Positions 1 to 7,172 are shown, numbered from the stretch's first letter. The stretch is DNA of 16,378 bases from Desulfotignum sp. (GCA_021737445.1 JAIPDY010000050.1:1-16378); one strand, 5' to 3'. Made by a program: numbers and translations. The notes: generated from the sequence alone by a model not told the origin.

Positions 1-16
1 GGTTAAAATCCTGCTC

Positions 17-652
17 ATGCAAATCTATATATACGTTCATGAGTCAAGAGTCCAGCTTTTTTTCAAGGGGCAGAGTGTTCAATACGGCATGAAAAATTGG
101 TGGTTCTACATAATGCCACTAAATGGGATTACACCCGATCTGGCGGGAATTATCAGTATCAACGGATTTTACAATGGTGCCCGGTTTTTTAAAGCGCATC
201 GGTCTGAAGCGGAATACAAAAAATTTATGATCTGGCTCCAGAAGCAGCGCTTTGAAGAGGTCAAAACCGGAAAAAGTGTCCGTGTTGATCCATTCAAAAT
301 CTACCCCCTGGATGCGGTGACCCGCGGATATGTGGACGAGGTCCTGTTCAAGACAGACGGATTCGGCGGTGATATCGACATCGGGTTTGCCTATTCCCTG
401 CTGCGCTATAATCCTGAAGGACAGCTTGAACAGCAGGTGCCTGAAGTGCCGCTTCTGATTGTGCACGGGGAAAACAACAGACTTCATCCGCTTTCAGAAG
501 CCCAATCCCTTTACCAAAAATACCCCGGGGATAAAACCCTGCATATCATCCCCGGTGCAGGCCACACAGAATGGATGTGTGATGACTGCAAACCGTTTCA
601 AAAACTGGTTTCAACATTACTGACATGGCTTGAATCAAAGGTGGTGACATGA
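17..652 (+). pseudogene. Alpha/beta-hydrolase, 5'-degenerate or truncated (C-terminal half)
   Basis: The frame is open to the left window edge, so 17 is only the first ATG inside the window. From about residue 41 (DLAGIISINGFYNG) the protein resembles the C-terminal half of a dienelactone-hydrolase/peptidase-like alpha/beta-hydrolase: a cap-like segment, a strand ending LLIVHGENN (residues 146-154) and a GAGH motif with the expected catalytic histidine (His183). In this fold a GxSxG nucleophile elbow normally lies 15-25 residues before the 'AGIISI' strand. Here that stretch reads VQYGMKNWWFYIMPLN and has no such motif. The usual acid in HGxxD is Asn154. The first ~120 bases use rarer codons (ATA, AGA, CTA) than the rest. 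I infer a gene whose 5' half was replaced or frameshifted. A non-catalytic protein is the alternative. It overlaps the next gene by 4 bp, so the two were probably cotranslated. Confidence 0.5.
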
Positions 653-1479
653 AAAATGTGTATGACACACATATCCACGCATCTCCCAGTTTATTTGAAA
701 GATGGGGTGATGCACAACAGACGGCGGCTGCCTGTCAAAAGGCCGGGTATGCCGGCATTGTTTTGAAGGCGCATCACGGCAGCACTGTGGAGATTGCAAA
801 TATTGTGAACCAGCAGTGTGATATGGATGTGTTCGGGGGTATTGTGCTCAATTATTTTGTCGGCGGTCTCAATCCCTATGCCGTGGATGCGTGCTGTGCA
901 CTGGGAGGAAAGATCGTATGGCTGCCCACCATTCATGCAGATGCACATACACCGCTGGGGCGGTTTGATTTCCAGGAACCGTCCACAACAAAATTCCCGG
1001 ACAAAGGCATCCGGATTCTATCAAAAAAAGGCCTGACTGATGCCATGTACGAAATTCTTGACATCCTTGATGGAAAAAATGTGGTGCTGGCAACAGGGCA
1101 TGTGTCGGCTAAAGAGGCGGTCACCCTGGTCCGGGAGGTGAAACAGCGGCAGTATGACATCCGTGTGCTCATCAATCACGTGCTTTTTTATACACCGGAT
1201 ATGGATGAAAACGATATTGAAATCCTGAAAAATCCCGGGGTCTGGTTCGAAATCTCCCATCTTACACAAAAAATTCACGCCGCATCCATGGATCGGCTGA
1301 CCCGGATGATCACACGCCATCCAGATGCCAACTGGGTCATGGTCAGTGATGCCGGTCAAAAGGGAAACCCTGCGCCACAGGCGCTCCGGCAATTCAGGGA
1401 CCAGCTCACATCCCGGCACATCAGTGATCAAACCATTGAAAAGATGATGATCCATAACCCGCGCAGATTGCTGTACTGA
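649..1479 (+). CDS. DUF6282 family protein (amidohydrolase-like TIM-barrel enzyme)
   Basis: The 276-residue protein begins with a D-x-H-x-H metal motif (Asp6, His8, His10, in DTHIHASPS). It continues with KAHHGS (Lys40, His42, His43), FGGIVLNYFVGGLNP (residues 62-76), WLPTIHADAH (His96, His100), ATGHVSAKE (His151), INH (His177) and VSDAGQ (Asp234). Together these are the pattern of the amidohydrolase/PHP-like superfamily and match my recollection of DUF6282 proteins. A metal-dependent hydrolase is likely; the substrate is unknown to me. The ATG lies inside ATGA, overlapping the stop of the upstream hydrolase fragment (translational coupling), with GGTGG shortly upstream as a weak ribosome site. 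It ends 14 bp before the convergent FAD oxidoreductase gene. Family assignment is fairly sure; function is open. Confidence 0.85.
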   Translation: MKNVYDTHIHASPSLFERWGDAQQTAAACQKAGYAGIVLKAHHGSTVEIANIVNQQCDMDVFGGIVLNYFVGGLNPYAVDACCALGGKIVWLPTIHADAHTPLGRFDFQEPSTTKFPDKGIRILSKKGLTDAMYEILDILDGKNVVLATGHVSAKEAVTLVREVKQRQYDIRVLINHVLFYTPDMDENDIEILKNPGVWFEISHLTQKIHAASMDRLTRMITRHPDANWVMVSDAGQKGNPAPQALRQFRDQLTSRHISDQTIEKMMIHNPRRLLY

Positions 1480-1493
1480 ATCCCGCTTTTATC

Positions 1494-2996
1494 TCATCTG
1501 TCCAGATTCATGTTTTCAGTGATGGGAGAGGTGTCGAACAGGGTCTTGGGATTCAGAATATCTTCGGGATCAAACAGATGTTTAATCTCGCGTAAATATG
1601 TGAAGCTGTCACCCAGTTCCATTTCAAGGTAGATGGAACGTGACCGCCCGGCATTATGTTCGCCCACCAGTGTGCCGCCGTATTGGTGAAGTATTTGAAA
1701 CGTCTGCCGTGACACCGTATCGATCTGTTTTGTAATTTCCTTTTTGCCGGGATCAAACAGGGGCCGTGCATGCAGGCTGCCGAAACCGATATGACCGAAT
1801 ATGCAGATGTCATGATGCAGCTGGCGCATCAGCTGGTTCAGATCCCGGACGACCGGCACAAAATCTTTGACATGAATCGCCACATCATCGATGATGGACG
1901 GTACAATCCAGCCTTTTTTCCGGGCAAAGGCCCTGAGCCTGGGCAGAATCAGGCGCCGCTCTTCCCATATACGCGTTTCTTCCGGGCTGTTCACCGGCAC
2001 CGGGATCAATGATTCCGGATGGGAGTTCACCAGTATTTTTTGCCCCTTTTCCACTTGGTCTTCAGATTCGTCAAATTCGACCAGCAATGCACCTGCAATA
2101 TCTTTGTGCCGGTTGTTGAGCAGTTTTCCCTGTATCCGGGCCAGGGTATTGTTATCGATATATTCCACGGCAGCCGGGTGCAGTTCATTTATTCTGTTCA
2201 GCGCATCCCCGATCTTTTCCAGCCTCGAAAAAAATGCCGCATAGGTCATCTGTGGTATGCGTATCGGAATGGGTGAAAGCCGGATTTCCGTTATGACCCC
2301 CAGCGTGCCGATGCTGCCGACCATCAGATGGGCCGCGATATCACCGGGATCTTTATACCGGGAAAATGCAGGCACATTATATCCGCCGGCAATGGGCGGC
2401 CTGTTCTCAAAAAGCCTGCGGCTTTTATCATCTGACAGATATTGTTCCCGGATGCGGAGCAATCCCTTTTCAAGGTAATCCGGCAGTTTTTTGCGGGTAT
2501 CCACAATATCCCCCCGGGCGGTGATGAACTTCAAGGAGGTGACAAATGCATCGATGGTTCCGTAACGTGCTGTTCGGGGACCGATTGCCCGGGTACCGAT
2601 GTTGCCGCCCAGTGCACACCACGAGCTGCTGGATGGAATAGCGGGCAGCATCAGGCCTTTTTTATGGATCTGTTTTAAAAAATCTTCCAGGACCACACCG
2701 GGTTCGGCAATTATCTTGCGGTCCAGTTGTTTGATCCTGTTCATCAATGGTTTGAAGTCAACAATGATACCAGGGCCGATACCGGCGCCGCTGAGTCCGC
2801 TGCCGCCGGACCGGCAGGTAATGCTGGTGCCGGATTTCCGGGCATATTCAAGAATACGGATCACATCGTTTTCATTGGCAGGCGCCGCCACCATCTGCGG
2901 CTGGATAAGATAGGAGCTGGCATCTTTGCTGAATTTTTTCCGGGTGGCGGTATCAGTATACACTATCCCCTGGATGTTCGGTTTATTGTTTTTCAT
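1494..2996 (-). CDS. FAD-binding oxidoreductase (GlcD / YdiJ-like, VAO/PCMH fold)
   Basis: The 500-residue protein has an N-terminal PCMH-type FAD domain: SGGSGLSGAG (residues 63-72), SSSSWCALGGNIGTRAIGP (122-140) and the later MVGSIGTLGVITEIRLSP. The C-terminal FAD-oxidase cap carries GHIGFGSLHARPLFD, GEHNAGRSRS and the closing signature IKHLFDPEDILNPKTLF. These features match 2-hydroxyacid (lactate/glycolate/2-hydroxyglutarate) dehydrogenases. The GEHN and LHxRP variants resemble the large YdiJ-like proteins, which normally continue into a C-terminal Fe-S (CCG) domain. This protein stops after the FAD part, so any Fe-S electron-transfer partner must be a separate protein, and none is in the window. 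The ATG at 2996 follows AAAAGGAG. It lies 119 bp downstream of glyS on the same strand. The 2-hydroxyacid substrate is inferred from the family only. Confidence 0.88.
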   Translation of the reverse strand: MKNNKPNIQGIVYTDTATRKKFSKDASSYLIQPQMVAAPANENDVIRILEYARKSGTSITCRSGGSGLSGAGIGPGIIVDFKPLMNRIKQLDRKIIAEPGVVLEDFLKQIHKKGLMLPAIPSSSSWCALGGNIGTRAIGPRTARYGTIDAFVTSLKFITARGDIVDTRKKLPDYLEKGLLRIREQYLSDDKSRRLFENRPPIAGGYNVPAFSRYKDPGDIAAHLMVGSIGTLGVITEIRLSPIPIRIPQMTYAAFFSRLEKIGDALNRINELHPAAVEYIDNNTLARIQGKLLNNRHKDIAGALLVEFDESEDQVEKGQKILVNSHPESLIPVPVNSPEETRIWEERRLILPRLRAFARKKGWIVPSIIDDVAIHVKDFVPVVRDLNQLMRQLHHDICIFGHIGFGSLHARPLFDPGKKEITKQIDTVSRQTFQILHQYGGTLVGEHNAGRSRSIYLEMELGDSFTYLREIKHLFDPEDILNPKTLFDTSPITENMNLDR

Positions 2997-3022
2997 ATGT
3001 TCTGGCTCCTTTTCATCATAAT

Positions 3023-3038
3023 GATAAAAATTTTTATC
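3023..3038. repeat. Perfect 16-bp AT-rich palindrome upstream of the FAD oxidoreductase gene
   Basis: GATAAAAATTTTTATC reads identically on both strands. It lies about 12 bp upstream of the ribosome-binding site (AAAAGGAG) of the FAD oxidoreductase gene. It could be an operator or part of an AT-rich upstream hairpin; no regulator is assigned. Confidence 0.4.
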
Positions 3039-3067
3039 GCCAGCTTTTTATTGCGTTTGGTTTGTCC

Positions 3068-3097
3068 GGGTCATACCGGACGTATCCGGCATGACCC
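3068..3097 (-). terminator. Stem-loop just past the glyS stop codon (terminator-like, no U-tract)
   Basis: On the plus strand, arms GGGTCAT and ATGACCC flank inner arms CCGGA and TCCGG around a CGTA loop, with a single A/C mismatch. This gives a strong 30-nt hairpin. It starts 18 bp after the glyS stop in the direction of transcription. No run of U follows on the minus strand, so it may act as a 3'-end stabiliser, a weak terminator or a Rho-dependent end rather than a classical intrinsic terminator. Confidence 0.5.
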
Positions 3098-3115
3098 AGA
3101 AATGACAGAAATGGC

Positions 3116-4537
3116 CTAATACCTGAATTTTTCCTGAAAAAAGGCAGGCAGGTCAACAATTTTCATGCGGGTCTGGTCCATGGTATCCCGGTCCCGGATG
3201 GTTACTGATTCATCTTCCAGGGAATCAAAATCAAAGGTCACGCAATAGGGGGTGCCGGCTTCGTCATGGCGGCGGTAGCGTTTGCCGATGCTGCCCACCA
3301 TGTCAAAGTCGATGTTGAGTCCCAGCTCCTTCACCAGCAGGGTAAAGACCTTTTTTGCCTCATCCCCCAGTTTTTTCTGCAAAGGAAGCACGGCGATCTT
3401 TATGGGGGCCAGCTGGTTGTGCAGATGCATCACCACCCGGGTGTCGCCGTCCCCCAGCTGTTCCTCTTCAAACGCATCGCATAAAAACACCAAAGCTGAG
3501 CGCTGGACCCCCAGGGAAGGCTCAATAACAAAGGGGATGTATTTTTCCTTGGTGGTTTCGTCAAAATACTGCAGGTCTTTGGCAGAGTGTGCCATGTGCT
3601 GTTTCAGGTCATAATCGGTCCTGGAGGCGATCCCGCACAGTTCTCCCCACCCAAAAGGGTATTGGTATTCAATATCAGAGGTGGCATTGGAGTAATGGGA
3701 AAGCTCTGAATCATCGTGATCCCTCAGCCGCAGGTTGTCCGGATTGACGTTCAACCCCTTGTACCAGTCCATGGTAAAGGTTTTCCAGTAATCATGATGT
3801 TCCAGTTCCGTGCCGGGTTTGCAGAAATATTCGATTTCCATCTGTTCAAATTCCCTGGTCCTGAACACAAAGTTGCCCGGGGTGATCTCATTTCTGAAGG
3901 CCTTGCCGATCTGGGCAATGCCAAAAGGCACTTTCTTGCGGGAGGTGGTCTGGACATTTTTGAAGTTCACAAAAATGCCCTGGGCGGTTTCCGGCCGCAG
4001 GTAAATATCTTTGCCTTCCCCTTCCACAACCCCTTGTTTGGTTTTGAACATCAGGTTGAACGCTTTGGGCAGGGTCCAGTCCAGGGCCCCGCAATGGGGG
4101 CAGGTGATGTTTTTTCCATTGATGAAATCCAGCATATCCTGGGGCGGGGTTTTTTCTCCGGCCCAGTTGGCAGGGGTGAGATCAGACTTGTTGTCAAACT
4201 GCCACCCTTCCACCAGTTTGTCAGCCCGCTCCCGGGATTTGCATTTTTTGCAGTCCATGAGGGGATCGGCAAAACTGCCCACATGGCCGGACGCCACCCA
4301 GGTATCCGGATTCATGAGAATGGCGGCATCCAGTCCCACCATATCGGTTCTTTCTATGACAAATTTTTTCCACCAGGCCTGTTTCAGGTTGTTGAGCAGC
4401 TCCACACCTAAGGGGCCGAAATCCCAGGAATTGGCAAGGCCGCCGTAGATTTCCGAGCCCGGATATACAAACCCCCTGCGCTTGGAAAGCGAGACCACCT
4501 TGTCCAGCAATGTTTCTTGTTTCTTGTTTTTTCCCAT
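3116..4537 (-). CDS. glyS: Glycyl-tRNA synthetase, dimeric (alpha2) class II type
   Basis: This enzyme charges tRNA-Gly with glycine using ATP in the cytosol. At 473 residues it has the size of the single-chain alpha2 enzyme, not the separate alpha and beta subunits (GlyQ and GlyS) of E. coli. The N-terminus contains KRRGFVYPGSEIYGG (residues 19-33) and WDFGPLG (38-44). An insertion carries two Cys pairs (Cys96/Cys99 and Cys146/Cys149), a probable zinc site. Motif 2 is FRNEITPGNFVFRTREFEQ (214-232), and motif 3 is IEPSLGVQRSALVFL (338-352). The anticodon-binding domain starts near residue 378 (PIKIAVLPL). The ATG follows TGGAGA. The leader (about 100 nt if the proposed promoter is right) contains a 9-bp inverted repeat. 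The gene is divergent from the yhhQ-like transporter gene. Confidence 0.97.
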   Translation of the reverse strand: MGKNKKQETLLDKVVSLSKRRGFVYPGSEIYGGLANSWDFGPLGVELLNNLKQAWWKKFVIERTDMVGLDAAILMNPDTWVASGHVGSFADPLMDCKKCKSRERADKLVEGWQFDNKSDLTPANWAGEKTPPQDMLDFINGKNITCPHCGALDWTLPKAFNLMFKTKQGVVEGEGKDIYLRPETAQGIFVNFKNVQTTSRKKVPFGIAQIGKAFRNEITPGNFVFRTREFEQMEIEYFCKPGTELEHHDYWKTFTMDWYKGLNVNPDNLRLRDHDDSELSHYSNATSDIEYQYPFGWGELCGIASRTDYDLKQHMAHSAKDLQYFDETTKEKYIPFVIEPSLGVQRSALVFLCDAFEEEQLGDGDTRVVMHLHNQLAPIKIAVLPLQKKLGDEAKKVFTLLVKELGLNIDFDMVGSIGKRYRRHDEAGTPYCVTFDFDSLEDESVTIRDRDTMDQTRMKIVDLPAFFQEKFRY

Positions 4538-4559
4538 TCTCTATCTCCATATTCTTGTT

Positions 4560-4591
4560 TGAACTGCCTTAAGATTGATTTGGGCAGTTCA
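4560..4591 (-). promoter_or_regulatory. Inverted repeat in the glyS leader
   Basis: TGAACTGCC (4560-4568) and GGCAGTTCA (4583-4591) are perfect 9-bp inverted arms with a 14-nt spacer. They lie 23-54 nt upstream of the glyS start codon. In the transcript they would form a hairpin ending close to the ribosome-binding site. No T-box features (such as a UGGN antiterminator bulge) were recognised. Role unknown: RNA control element or protein operator. Confidence 0.4.
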
Positions 4592-4633
4592 TCGTTTATG
4601 TGTCATTGGGGTAAGTTGATTTATGTAATACAC

Positions 4634-4649
4634 TTTCATGAGAATGAAA
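4634..4649. repeat. Palindrome TTTCAT-N4-ATGAAA in the glyS/yhhQ intergenic region
   Basis: Six-base perfect arms surround a GAGA spacer. The right arm coincides with the proposed glyS -10 box on the minus strand, so a protein bound here would cover the glyS core promoter. It is an operator candidate only. Confidence 0.35.
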
Positions 4650-4672
4650 AGGGATAAGGTGATTTTTGACAA
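4644..4672 (-). promoter_or_regulatory. Candidate sigma-70 promoter for glyS
   Basis: On the minus strand TTGTCA (4672-4667, 5 of 6 matches) is followed by a 17-bp spacer and TTTCAT (4649-4644, 4 of 6). The predicted start near 4637 gives a leader of about 100 nt. The -35 box overlaps that of the divergent yhhQ-like promoter. Confidence 0.35.
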
Positions 4673-4693
4673 ATTTATATTGTTGATTTTAAG
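4666..4693 (+). promoter_or_regulatory. Candidate sigma-70 promoter for the yhhQ-like gene
   Basis: A perfect TTGACA (4666-4671) is followed by a 16-bp spacer and TTTAAG (4688-4693, 4 of 6 matches to TATAAT). The start would be near 4700, leaving a leader of about 105 nt that contains the terminator-like hairpin at 4728-4757. Confidence 0.4.
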
Positions 4694-4727
4694 GGTCTGA
4701 CCTGGTACAGTGCCGTCTTCTGTTGCC

Positions 4728-4757
4728 GGTGATGCATATTTTGCAGCACCTTTTTTT
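4728..4757 (+). terminator. Intrinsic-terminator-like hairpin in the yhhQ leader (candidate attenuator)
   Basis: GGTG-A-TGCA pairs with TGCA-G-CACC (4728-4750; loop TATTT, one A/G mismatch). Seven consecutive T (4751-4757) follow directly. No plus-strand gene lies upstream as far back as 1479, so its natural role would be premature termination of the yhhQ transcript. A second GC stem, GGCGG/CCGCC (4765-4783), lies between it and the ribosome-binding site. CAGCACC occurs in both structures (4744-4750 and 4773-4779), so alternative pairing with GGTG is possible. I did not recognise a known preQ1 riboswitch. Confidence 0.5.
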
Positions 4758-4794
4758 GAAATGCGGCGGTCACAGCACCCGCCTTAACAAAACT

Positions 4795-4799
4795 GGAGG
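4795..4799 (+). promoter_or_regulatory. Ribosome-binding site that sets the TTG start of the yhhQ-like gene
   Basis: GGAGG sits 5 nt before the TTG at 4805. There is no better-placed ATG or GTG in frame, so the site decides the non-AUG start. Confidence 0.75.
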
Positions 4800-4804
4800 T
4801 TTTC

Positions 4805-5494
4805 TTGAACGAACTGCTCTGGCTGGCCATGCTGGCCGTCAATTTCGGATGCATTCTTATCACTTACAGGTTTTTCGGGCGTATGGGGCTTTATGCCTGG
4901 GTTCCCCTGGCCGCCATTGTGGCCAACATCCAGGTGATCAAGCTGGTGGAACTGTTCGGCATCACCGCCACCTTAGGCAATATTGTCTATGCATCCTCTT
5001 TTCTGGTCACAGATATCCTGTCTGAAATGTATGGCAGAAAACAGGCACAAAAAGCTGTGTTCATCGGGCTTTTTTCCCTGGTGTCCATGACTGTGCTCAT
5101 GAATTTTGCCCTGCTGTTCACCCCGGCACCGGATGACTTTGTCCAGGAAAGCCTGTCGGTTATTTTCGGGTTTATGCCCAGAATTGCCGGTGCCAGTCTG
5201 CTGGCATACCTGATCTCCCAGACCCATGATGTCTGGGCATACGATTTCTGGCGCAGGCGGTTTCCTGCCACCCGCATGATCTGGCTGCGCAACAACGCCT
5301 CCACCATGGCCAGCCAGTTGATTGATTCAACTGTATTCACTCTCCTTGCCTTCTGGGGGGTGTTTCCCATAAGTGTCCTGATACAGATTTTCTGGACCAC
5401 CTATCTTATAAAATGGGTTGTGGGAGCAGCAGATACCCCCTTTATTTATCTGGCCCGCCACTGGTTTGACAAAGGAAAGATTCCCAAGGGTTGA
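4805..5494 (+). CDS. yhhQ: Queuosine precursor transporter (YhhQ / COG1738 family)
   Basis: This 229-residue integral membrane protein is predicted to import a queuine/preQ-type precursor for tRNA queuosine synthesis. It has about six hydrophobic segments. Family-typical stretches are ANIQVIKLVELFGI-TATLGN, SSFLVTDILSEMYGRKQA (residues ~63-80), the AYLISQTHDVWAYDFW region, and the C-terminal WLRNNASTMASQLIDSTVF and TTYLIKWVVGAADTPFIYLARHW. Translation starts at TTG, supported by GGAGG 5 nt upstream. The gene is divergent from glyS and convergent with the end of the MttB-like operon. Its leader carries a terminator-like hairpin, so expression may be attenuated. Family call is secure; the exact precursor transported is inferred. 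Confidence 0.92.
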   Translation: MNELLWLAMLAVNFGCILITYRFFGRMGLYAWVPLAAIVANIQVIKLVELFGITATLGNIVYASSFLVTDILSEMYGRKQAQKAVFIGLFSLVSMTVLMNFALLFTPAPDDFVQESLSVIFGFMPRIAGASLLAYLISQTHDVWAYDFWRRRFPATRMIWLRNNASTMASQLIDSTVFTLLAFWGVFPISVLIQIFWTTYLIKWVVGAADTPFIYLARHWFDKGKIPKG

Positions 5495-5615
5495 ACAGCC
5501 TGGCAGGGACTGGAAATTGTTCTGGCTTTGTGGCTAACGCTTGTTTTTAACTGCTTCCAGGGCAGTGGGGATGTGGAAAAAACCGCCATGTTCATCAATG
5601 ACCGCCATGGCAAGT

Positions 5616-7058
5616 TCATTCAGGCTGCCTGATGTCAGCCGTGTTAATTCCCAGAAAACCGGCACAGGCATCCAGCCGGAGCCGGGCGGCCGTATCCAGC
5701 TGCGGGGGCTGGTACCTGTCCAGCATGGCTTGAATTTTTTTGGTGATGTTGTCAAGCAAGACTTTATCCGGACTGATCCCAGTTTTGAGGGTGCCTTTGA
5801 GACTGATATCCGACATGAACGGGGACGTGCGGCAATGGACGGCCGTGTGTTTTTGGGTAAGGTATTCCCCGCCGGGACCCACCGCGAGGATGGTTTCCAG
5901 GGCCAGGTGATCAGGGCCGGTGTCGAGACCTTTTAGAAAATATCGGATTCTTTCCAGGATATCCAGATCAACCACATACTTTTCAAAGGACATGGCCCCA
6001 TAGCAGTCCAGGCTTCCGGCACTGTGAAAATTGAAGTTGATCCCTTCCAGGTTGGCGGCCATCTGGATCATCATGCTTTCATATCCGGCCTGGATTGACA
6101 GGTTTTTGGCATCGTTCAGGGTTCCGCCGCCCCTTGAGGGCAGATGGTAGCTCCGGGCCAGCCGGGCGCAGTATTTCACGGCCAGAGCAGATTCCGGGGT
6201 GCCGATGGTAAACGCCCCGGTCCGCATATCGGCATTGGATGTGGCAGATCCGTAAATCACCGGAGTGCCTTTGCGGACGATCTGGGCCAGTGCACACCCC
6301 ACCAGGGATTCGGCATGGGACACGGCAATGGCGCCGGCCAGGGTCACCGGCCCGGTGGAACCGGCCATTACGGCCGGGGAAATGATCACGGGCTGGCCGT
6401 GGGCCGCATACACCATGAGGGTGTCCAGCATTTTTTGGTCAAACTGCAGCGGCGACAGGGTGGAAACCAGATTGATGATCCGGGGCTTGTCGATCAGTCC
6501 CCGGGTGTCTGTGTCAAAAACCGCCTTGAGCATCTCCATGGTCATGTCGCTTTCCGCACGTCCTCCCATGCCGCCGAAAAGGCACTTGTCCGAGTGCAGA
6601 AGAGTGGCATAGAGCAACGTGGGAAACAACGTGTCATCATTTTCCAGATCCCCGGGGGTGACCATCACCCCGCCGTTGATCTTGAAATGCGGGGTGGTAT
6701 GGACCAGTTTGAGAAATGTCAGGTAATCTTTAAACCGGGCCGGCCTGCGGATGCCTTTTGGATCCGCGATATACGGGAATCCGGCATTGCTGGAGGCATG
6801 TTCGATATGGTCGCCGCCGATAACAGCGTTCCATCTGGGGTTTCTGGCATACAGGGTGAATGTGTCCGGCGCATGGGACAGCCATTTTGTCAGCTGCGCT
6901 TTTGTGAAAAACACCTTGCGGCCGGACACCCGGATGCCTTGGTCTGATACCATCTCCAGCAGTTCCGGATGATGGACCCGGATGCCTGCGGTTTCAATGA
7001 GGGTCATGGCGGCATCATCCAGGTTTTTTACATTCTGTTCTGTCTGCTCCAGAGTCAC
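5616..7058 (-). CDS. MttB-family (trimethylamine/betaine) corrinoid methyltransferase, non-pyrrolysine
   Basis: These enzymes move a methyl group from a methylated quaternary or tertiary amine to a cognate corrinoid protein. The 480-residue length fits MttB/MtgB. Recognisable stretches are NAGFPYIADP (residues 91-100), INGGVMVTP (127-135), the MAGSTGPVTLAGA segment (231-243), the EIVHRKGTPVIYG-like IVRKGTPVIYG (260-270), DAKNLSIQAGYES (316-328) and the FHSAGSLDCYGAMSFEKYVVD region (344-364). No in-frame TAG occurs, so it belongs with the pyrrolysine-free homologues, several of which act on glycine betaine, proline betaine, carnitine or gamma-butyrobetaine. The start is GTG at 7058, 9 nt after AGGA. 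It is the last gene of the glycyl-radical-enzyme operon, 114 bp after the second permease. Its corrinoid partner is not in the window. A coding-looking stretch in another frame follows the stop. Confidence 0.9.
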   Translation of the reverse strand: MTLEQTEQNVKNLDDAAMTLIETAGIRVHHPELLEMVSDQGIRVSGRKVFFTKAQLTKWLSHAPDTFTLYARNPRWNAVIGGDHIEHASSNAGFPYIADPKGIRRPARFKDYLTFLKLVHTTPHFKINGGVMVTPGDLENDDTLFPTLLYATLLHSDKCLFGGMGGRAESDMTMEMLKAVFDTDTRGLIDKPRIINLVSTLSPLQFDQKMLDTLMVYAAHGQPVIISPAVMAGSTGPVTLAGAIAVSHAESLVGCALAQIVRKGTPVIYGSATSNADMRTGAFTIGTPESALAVKYCARLARSYHLPSRGGGTLNDAKNLSIQAGYESMMIQMAANLEGINFNFHSAGSLDCYGAMSFEKYVVDLDILERIRYFLKGLDTGPDHLALETILAVGPGGEYLTQKHTAVHCRTSPFMSDISLKGTLKTGISPDKVLLDNITKKIQAMLDRYQPPQLDTAARLRLDACAGFLGINTADIRQPE

Positions 7059-7091
7059 AATGGTGTTCCTTTTGTATTTTCAGCAATTTGT

Positions 7092-7120
7092 CCGGCAGGG
7101 TACCAGATATCTTTTGCCGG
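7092..7120. repeat. Inverted repeat between permease 2 and the MttB-like gene
   Basis: CCGGCA (7092-7097) and TGCCGG (7115-7120) are perfect 6-bp arms separated by 17 bp. The stem is in the 114-bp gap, about 34 bp before the MttB-like start. It is weak by itself and could modulate expression of the last gene; no U-tract was seen. Confidence 0.25.
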
Positions 7121-7172
7121 GAAAGGGTCGTTAAATAGGGTCGTCACCAGTGATACCCATCTGTGTGCTGTC

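Noticed and set aside
1494..2996. GEHN (instead of GEHG) in the FAD oxidoreductase as a missing active-site residue
   Set aside because: GEHN variants occur in YdiJ-like FAD proteins as far as I recall, so this looks like subfamily variation rather than damage.
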